A stretch of DNA of 64,000 nucleotides from Longitalea arenae. Lineage in GTDB: Bacteria > Bacteroidota > Bacteroidia > Chitinophagales > Chitinophagaceae. The notes below the pieces were generated by a model. It did not search any database. It saw only the letters and a program-made list of their open reading frames with translations, and was not told the DNA's origin. The position numbers and the translations under genes were made by a program. Positions within the stretch are counted from its first letter, which is position 1. Each line of letters starts with the position of its first letter. Below are positions 60,868-64,000 of the stretch, one piece after another. The DNA lies in NCBI RefSeq assembly GCF_016924755.1, contig NZ_JAFFJX010000002.1, positions 124,001 to 188,000 of the forward strand, written 5' to 3'.

Positions 60868-61968
60868 CTAATCAACAAAATAATGCACAGGATTGGTTTT
60901 TAAAGCCGTTTTAAGGACGGCAAAGGTAGGAAATTTTTCCTGCAAAATCCCAGCGAGTAAATCTATGGTAAATTGCTCACTTTCGAAATGCCCGATATCA
61001 GCAATTATAAGCCGGCCATTGGCATCGAAAAATTCATGGTATTTCATATCGCCGGTGATATAGACATCGGCTCCTGCGGCTAATGCTTTGGAAACCAGGA
61101 AACTACCTGCTCCCCCGCATAATGCTATCTTTTTTACCGGGCGTCCGCGCAGGGCGGTGTGCCTGATCAGCGGCAGGCCAAAAGCCTGTTTTACCTGTTT
61201 CAAAAAAGCCATTTCCGGCAGGGCTTCCGGTAATTCGCCGATCAGGCCTGACCCGATGCCGGCATGCGTATTGGCCAGGTTTACAATATCATAGGCCACT
61301 TCCTCGTAGGGATGCGCTGTTCGCAAAGCCCTGACCAGGGCTGTTTGCAGGTAAGCAGGGAATATAACCTCTATCTTCTCTTCCTGCTCATAATGCCGCT
61401 CGCCCGGCTGGCCAACAAATGGATTGGTGCCTTCGCCGCCTTTAAAAGTTCCGGTGCCAGTTACTCCGAAACTGCACTCATTATAATTTCCGATATGTCC
61501 GGCTCCTGCTTCAAACAGGGCCGAGCGTACATCTTCCAGCTGGGCAGGCGGCACAAAAGTGTACAGTTTTTTGAGCGTCGCTTCCCTGGGCGCCAGGATC
61601 TTCCGGTAAACCAGGCCGAGTTTATCGGCCATCATCCCGTTTACGCCGGATATTACATTATCGAGATTGGTATGAATAGCATAGATCGCTATATCATTTT
61701 TTATAGCTGTTATAATGGTTTTTTCCACATAGTTTTTCCCGGTTATCTTTTTCAGGCCTCCGAAAATGATGGGGTGATGTGCCACTACGAGGTTACAACC
61801 GCGTTGAACGGCTTCCAGGATCACTTCCTCGGTTGCATCAAGCGTGCACAGGGCGCCCGAGCAGGTCCAGCCGGCATCACCCGTGAGCAGACCGGCATTA
61901 TCATAACTTTCCTGTAAGGAAGGCGGTGCTATCGATTCGAGCAAGGCAATGATATCTGCAATTTTCAT
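60868..61968 (-). CDS. Nif3-like dinuclear metal-centre protein
   Basis: A 366-residue NIF3/YbgI family protein, a toroidal hexamer with a di-metal site. Metal ligands: V-A-H-H-P-I-I-F, A-I-H-T-N-L-D, and C-terminal I-G-H-F-E-S-E. An inserted PII-like domain (about 130-235) is present, as in the long form. Role unproven; older annotation as GTP cyclohydrolase I type 2 is doubtful. ATG 61968 starts M-K-I-A-D-I-I-A-L-L-E. Confidence 0.9.
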   Translation of the reverse strand: MKIADIIALLESIAPPSLQESYDNAGLLTGDAGWTCSGALCTLDATEEVILEAVQRGCNLVVAHHPIIFGGLKKITGKNYVEKTIITAIKNDIAIYAIHTNLDNVISGVNGMMADKLGLVYRKILAPREATLKKLYTFVPPAQLEDVRSALFEAGAGHIGNYNECSFGVTGTGTFKGGEGTNPFVGQPGERHYEQEEKIEVIFPAYLQTALVRALRTAHPYEEVAYDIVNLANTHAGIGSGLIGELPEALPEMAFLKQVKQAFGLPLIRHTALRGRPVKKIALCGGAGSFLVSKALAAGADVYITGDMKYHEFFDANGRLIIADIGHFESEQFTIDLLAGILQEKFPTFAVLKTALKTNPVHYFVD

Positions 61969-62132
61969 CTCAAATGATTGTAGCCAAAGATAGTCGATCA
62001 CAATGTCAATTAGGTGCTCATCTAAAACCCGGATCTCTGTTAATAAAAGATTTTCCTGACATCAAGGCATGTTAATTGCAAGGGATTTGGTACTTTAAAT
62101 GAACTATTGACACTAACCTATAACCTAACTAT

Positions 62133-62708
62133 ATGCGGGGAACATGGATAATTTTATTGATCATGGTCATTGCCGGTATCGGCATGTATTTTTGGTTCAA
62201 TCGCAAACCCAAAACGGCCAATCACGATACCATCGTATTCAAGAACACCCCTGATTCCATTATTAAAAAGCTGAAAATATACATGGCTGATGATCCCAAA
62301 GAAGTGATGTATATCGACAGTGTATGGATGCACGCTGATTCAACTCCATTAAAAGAGGTATTGAATGGTGTTGAGCAGGACACCATGAGCAAGCAATATT
62401 CCAAGGCCACCCTGTTCATTACCTACGGTAACCATTCTTTTTATGACCTGGAGCTAACAAAGCCCAATCCTAAAATAGCTTATAACATTAGTTTCGAGAT
62501 TGAACCCATGACAGATAGTGATACGCTGATCATCGACGGGCTCATTACGCCTCAGGAAGGCGATGCCATCCATTTTGCCAGTCCGATGATGGATATGTAC
62601 TCCAAATTTGTGATTACCTATAATCATAAGCTTCCGCAGGAGCCGGTCGATTCAACGGCCATTCGCGGGCATGATCCCAATAAGACGATAACTATTTTAA
62701 AGAATTAA
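62133..62708 (+). CDS. membrane-anchored hypothetical protein
   Basis: A 191-residue protein with one N-terminal transmembrane helix (about 5-23) and a soluble remainder. It contains no motif I recognise; D-T-I-V-F-K-N-T-P-D-S and I-A-Y-N-I-S-F-E-I-E-P-M are typical of small Bacteroidota exported beta-proteins. No operon partner. Confidence 0.62.
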   Translation: MRGTWIILLIMVIAGIGMYFWFNRKPKTANHDTIVFKNTPDSIIKKLKIYMADDPKEVMYIDSVWMHADSTPLKEVLNGVEQDTMSKQYSKATLFITYGNHSFYDLELTKPNPKIAYNISFEIEPMTDSDTLIIDGLITPQEGDAIHFASPMMDMYSKFVITYNHKLPQEPVDSTAIRGHDPNKTITILKN

Positions 62709-62711
62709 CCA

Positions 62712-62890
62712 GTTGCCAGCAGCCAGTTACCGGTTACCGGTTGCCAGTTACCAGTTACCGGTTGCCAGTTGCCGGTTGCCCGTTGAGCTGCCAGCTGCCA
62801 GCTGCCAGTTACCGGTTACCTGTTACCGGTTGCCCAGCTCCCAACTTGCCCATTGCCAACTGTGAACTGCTAACTGCGAACTGCGAACTG
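62712..62890. repeat. CCGGTTACCAGTTGCC array plus GTGAACTGC words
   Basis: GTTACCGGTTACCGGTTGCCAG and similar words for about 110 bases, then CAACTGTGAACTGC words. It lies between the hypothetical gene and the convergent TonB-plug gene, like several other arrays at gene ends. Confidence 0.88.
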
Positions 62891-62902
62891 TGAACTGTGA
62901 AC

Positions 62903-62929
62903 AAAAAAGCCCCCGTTAAAAACGAGGGC
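62903..62929 (-). terminator. intrinsic terminator after the TonB-plug gene
   Basis: On the minus strand GCCCTCGTT pairs with AACGGGGGC (one G-T pair) around TTT and runs into six T, 27 bases beyond the stop. Confidence 0.85.
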
Positions 62930-62955
62930 CATTATTCCGTTGCTCAGCATCCCTA

Positions 62956-64000
62956 TTACTCGATGAGCTTCTCCACCCTGGTCAGCTGACCGTCTTCATT
63001 CATCCCCTCAAGAATGATCCGCAGGCGTTTCGACACATCATTATTATAGAAATGCAGGGTTATTTTATGATTGTTCTTGTCGGTAAGAATATAGGGCGCC
63101 CAGTATAAGGTAGAACGAATATCAGGCAGATCGGCATTGGTCACTTCCTTACTGTAATCGGGCGAATAGAACTCTTTCGGCGTTGCATAACCCGTTAAGC
63201 GGGTCTTATCAAGACCTGCTATATTGGAATTGGAAGAAGTAACATCGCCGCCTTTTTTGGTGTAAATGGCAATCGCCCCGCCTGAACCACCGCCCACAGC
63301 GCCAAAGAAGGGCGGCCGGAAGGCTTTTACATAAGCGATATCGGCAACTGGAATGTTCTCTATCGCCGACACATCCACCGGCATTTCATTCAGGTATAAT
63401 GCAGGTCTTGCGCCACGCCATTGCAACTGCGTTCCACCACCGCCGGTAGTGATCTGCAAACCGGCCACCCTGCCCTGCAGGTACGTAAAGATGTTCATAG
63501 CGCCCATGGCCGACATATCTTCGGTGAGATCAAAGGTAGTAGCATCGCCGCCCGAGAACAAGCCACTGGTATAGCGTTCATCCATTTGCTGTTGTTTGGT
63601 CTTTGTCTTTGCCTTTACCGTTACCGTCTCCAGCACCCTTACCTTTTTCTCCAGTTCCGGCCTTAGGCGGTCTGCTTCTGATGCAAAGAATTTTCCCCGG
63701 TTCAACAGGCTTGTATCCAGGGGCATGGGCACACGCCAGGCAGAATCGGGTTTGATGGCGGCAGCGCTTTTCAGCGTACCATTGCTGAAATTAACAATGG
63801 CCTTACTAGCCAGGTGTTTACTGTTATTGAACTGGTAGAACACACTTACCGTATCAAAGAATACCAATCCATCCTGTTTAAACTTACCGCTTGAATCCAT
63901 CGATAAAAAGAACAACTGGCGGGAAGAATCCTTTGCCTGCAGGAAAACGTTGATCTGGGTGTTCTTAGGCACCTGGCTTGGCAATACCCCCGTTAAGGTA
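62956..64000 (-). CDS. TonB-plug-domain protein without barrel, 5' end cut by window
   Basis: The last 348 codons of a larger gene; the frame stays open to base 64000, so the apparent start near 63984 is not real. The visible part ends in a TonB-receptor plug domain (about 145-255 of this segment): T-V-T-V-K-A-K, Y-L-Q-G-R-V-A-G-L-Q-I, W-R-G-A-R-P-A-L-Y-L-N-E-M, G-A-I-A-I-Y-T-K-K-G-G. A short C-terminal domain follows, with no beta barrel. It resembles large MG2/carboxypeptidase-like surface proteins of Bacteroidota that carry a plug without a barrel. Confidence 0.8.
   Translation of the reverse strand, partial: TLTGVLPSQVPKNTQINVFLQAKDSSRQLFFLSMDSSGKFKQDGLVFFDTVSVFYQFNNSKHLASKAIVNFSNGTLKSAAAIKPDSAWRVPMPLDTSLLNRGKFFASEADRLRPELEKKVRVLETVTVKAKTKTKQQQMDERYTSGLFSGGDATTFDLTEDMSAMGAMNIFTYLQGRVAGLQITTGGGGTQLQWRGARPALYLNEMPVDVSAIENIPVADIAYVKAFRPPFFGAVGGGSGGAIAIYTKKGGDVTSSNSNIAGLDKTRLTGYATPKEFYSPDYSKEVTNADLPDIRSTLYWAPYILTDKNNHKITLHFYNNDVSKRLRIILEGMNEDGQLTRVEKLIE

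Noticed and set aside
61264-61917. 217-codon plus-strand frame across the Nif3-like gene
   Set aside because: Antisense shadow of a conserved gene with intact metal motifs; its own sequence shows no domain.

Overview
The window reads as chromosomal DNA of a member of the Bacteroidota, most likely the family Chitinophagaceae (Niastella/Chitinophaga-like). Support: two SusC-type TonB-linked transporters with a SusD lipoprotein, two cell-surface proteins with type IX secretion C-terminal domains, a LytS/LytTR pair, and several promoters matching the Bacteroidota pattern TTTG-N19-21-TAnnTTTG instead of -35/-10 boxes. The organism assignment is inference from gene families; no rRNA gene is present.

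Layout. 1-11.3 kb: the N-terminal part of one SusC transporter, a small acidic protein, a CYTH triphosphatase-like protein, a DUF5063-like protein, then a susC-susD-GH105 operon for a rhamnogalacturonan-type glycan with a decayed gene remnant behind it. 11.7-15.2 kb: a small HTH protein and a tightly packed DNA-damage cassette: a UmuD that starts where self-cleaved UmuD' starts and lacks the catalytic lysine, UmuC, an unrecognised 163-residue protein and an SRAP/YedK abasic-site protein, behind two tandem operator-like dyads that overlap a promoter. 15.6-19.5 kb: two T9SS-exported proteins. 19.5-24.4 kb: an aminopeptidase P, a hydrolase, a tRNA-Ala(GGC) flanked by decayed tRNA copies, small conserved proteins and an Ohr peroxidase. 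24.0-27.5 kb: a four-gene minus-strand operon (haem/P460 protein, DUF1223 protein with a second P460-like domain, hydrolase, Ohr) divergent from a LytS/LytTR two-component pair.

29-64 kb is mostly housekeeping: citrate synthase, LptF/G permease, sialidase, Tgt, a GT2 glycosyltransferase, RsmG, an orphan response regulator, an M1 peptidase, RsmI, PurS, PssA, a second aminopeptidase P, PEP carboxykinase, deoxynucleoside kinase, TrpS, GatC, two LolD-like ABC ATPases, a PduO-type cobalamin adenosyltransferase, FabI, RecN, a TPR protein, a zinc-ribbon/Nif3 pair and, at the right edge, a TonB-plug protein cut by the window end.

Intergenic DNA carries two recurring simple-repeat families. One is built on words such as TTGCCGGTTACC/TTGCCAATTGCC, the other on GCTAATGTGCTGATTT. 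They sit between genes across the second half of the window, sometimes as long inverted arrays between convergent genes. The most distinctive biology is the SOS-like cassette with its pre-processed UmuD. Next are the P460/DUF1223 operon, the decayed tRNA-Ala cluster and a candidate small RNA near 40.2 kb.
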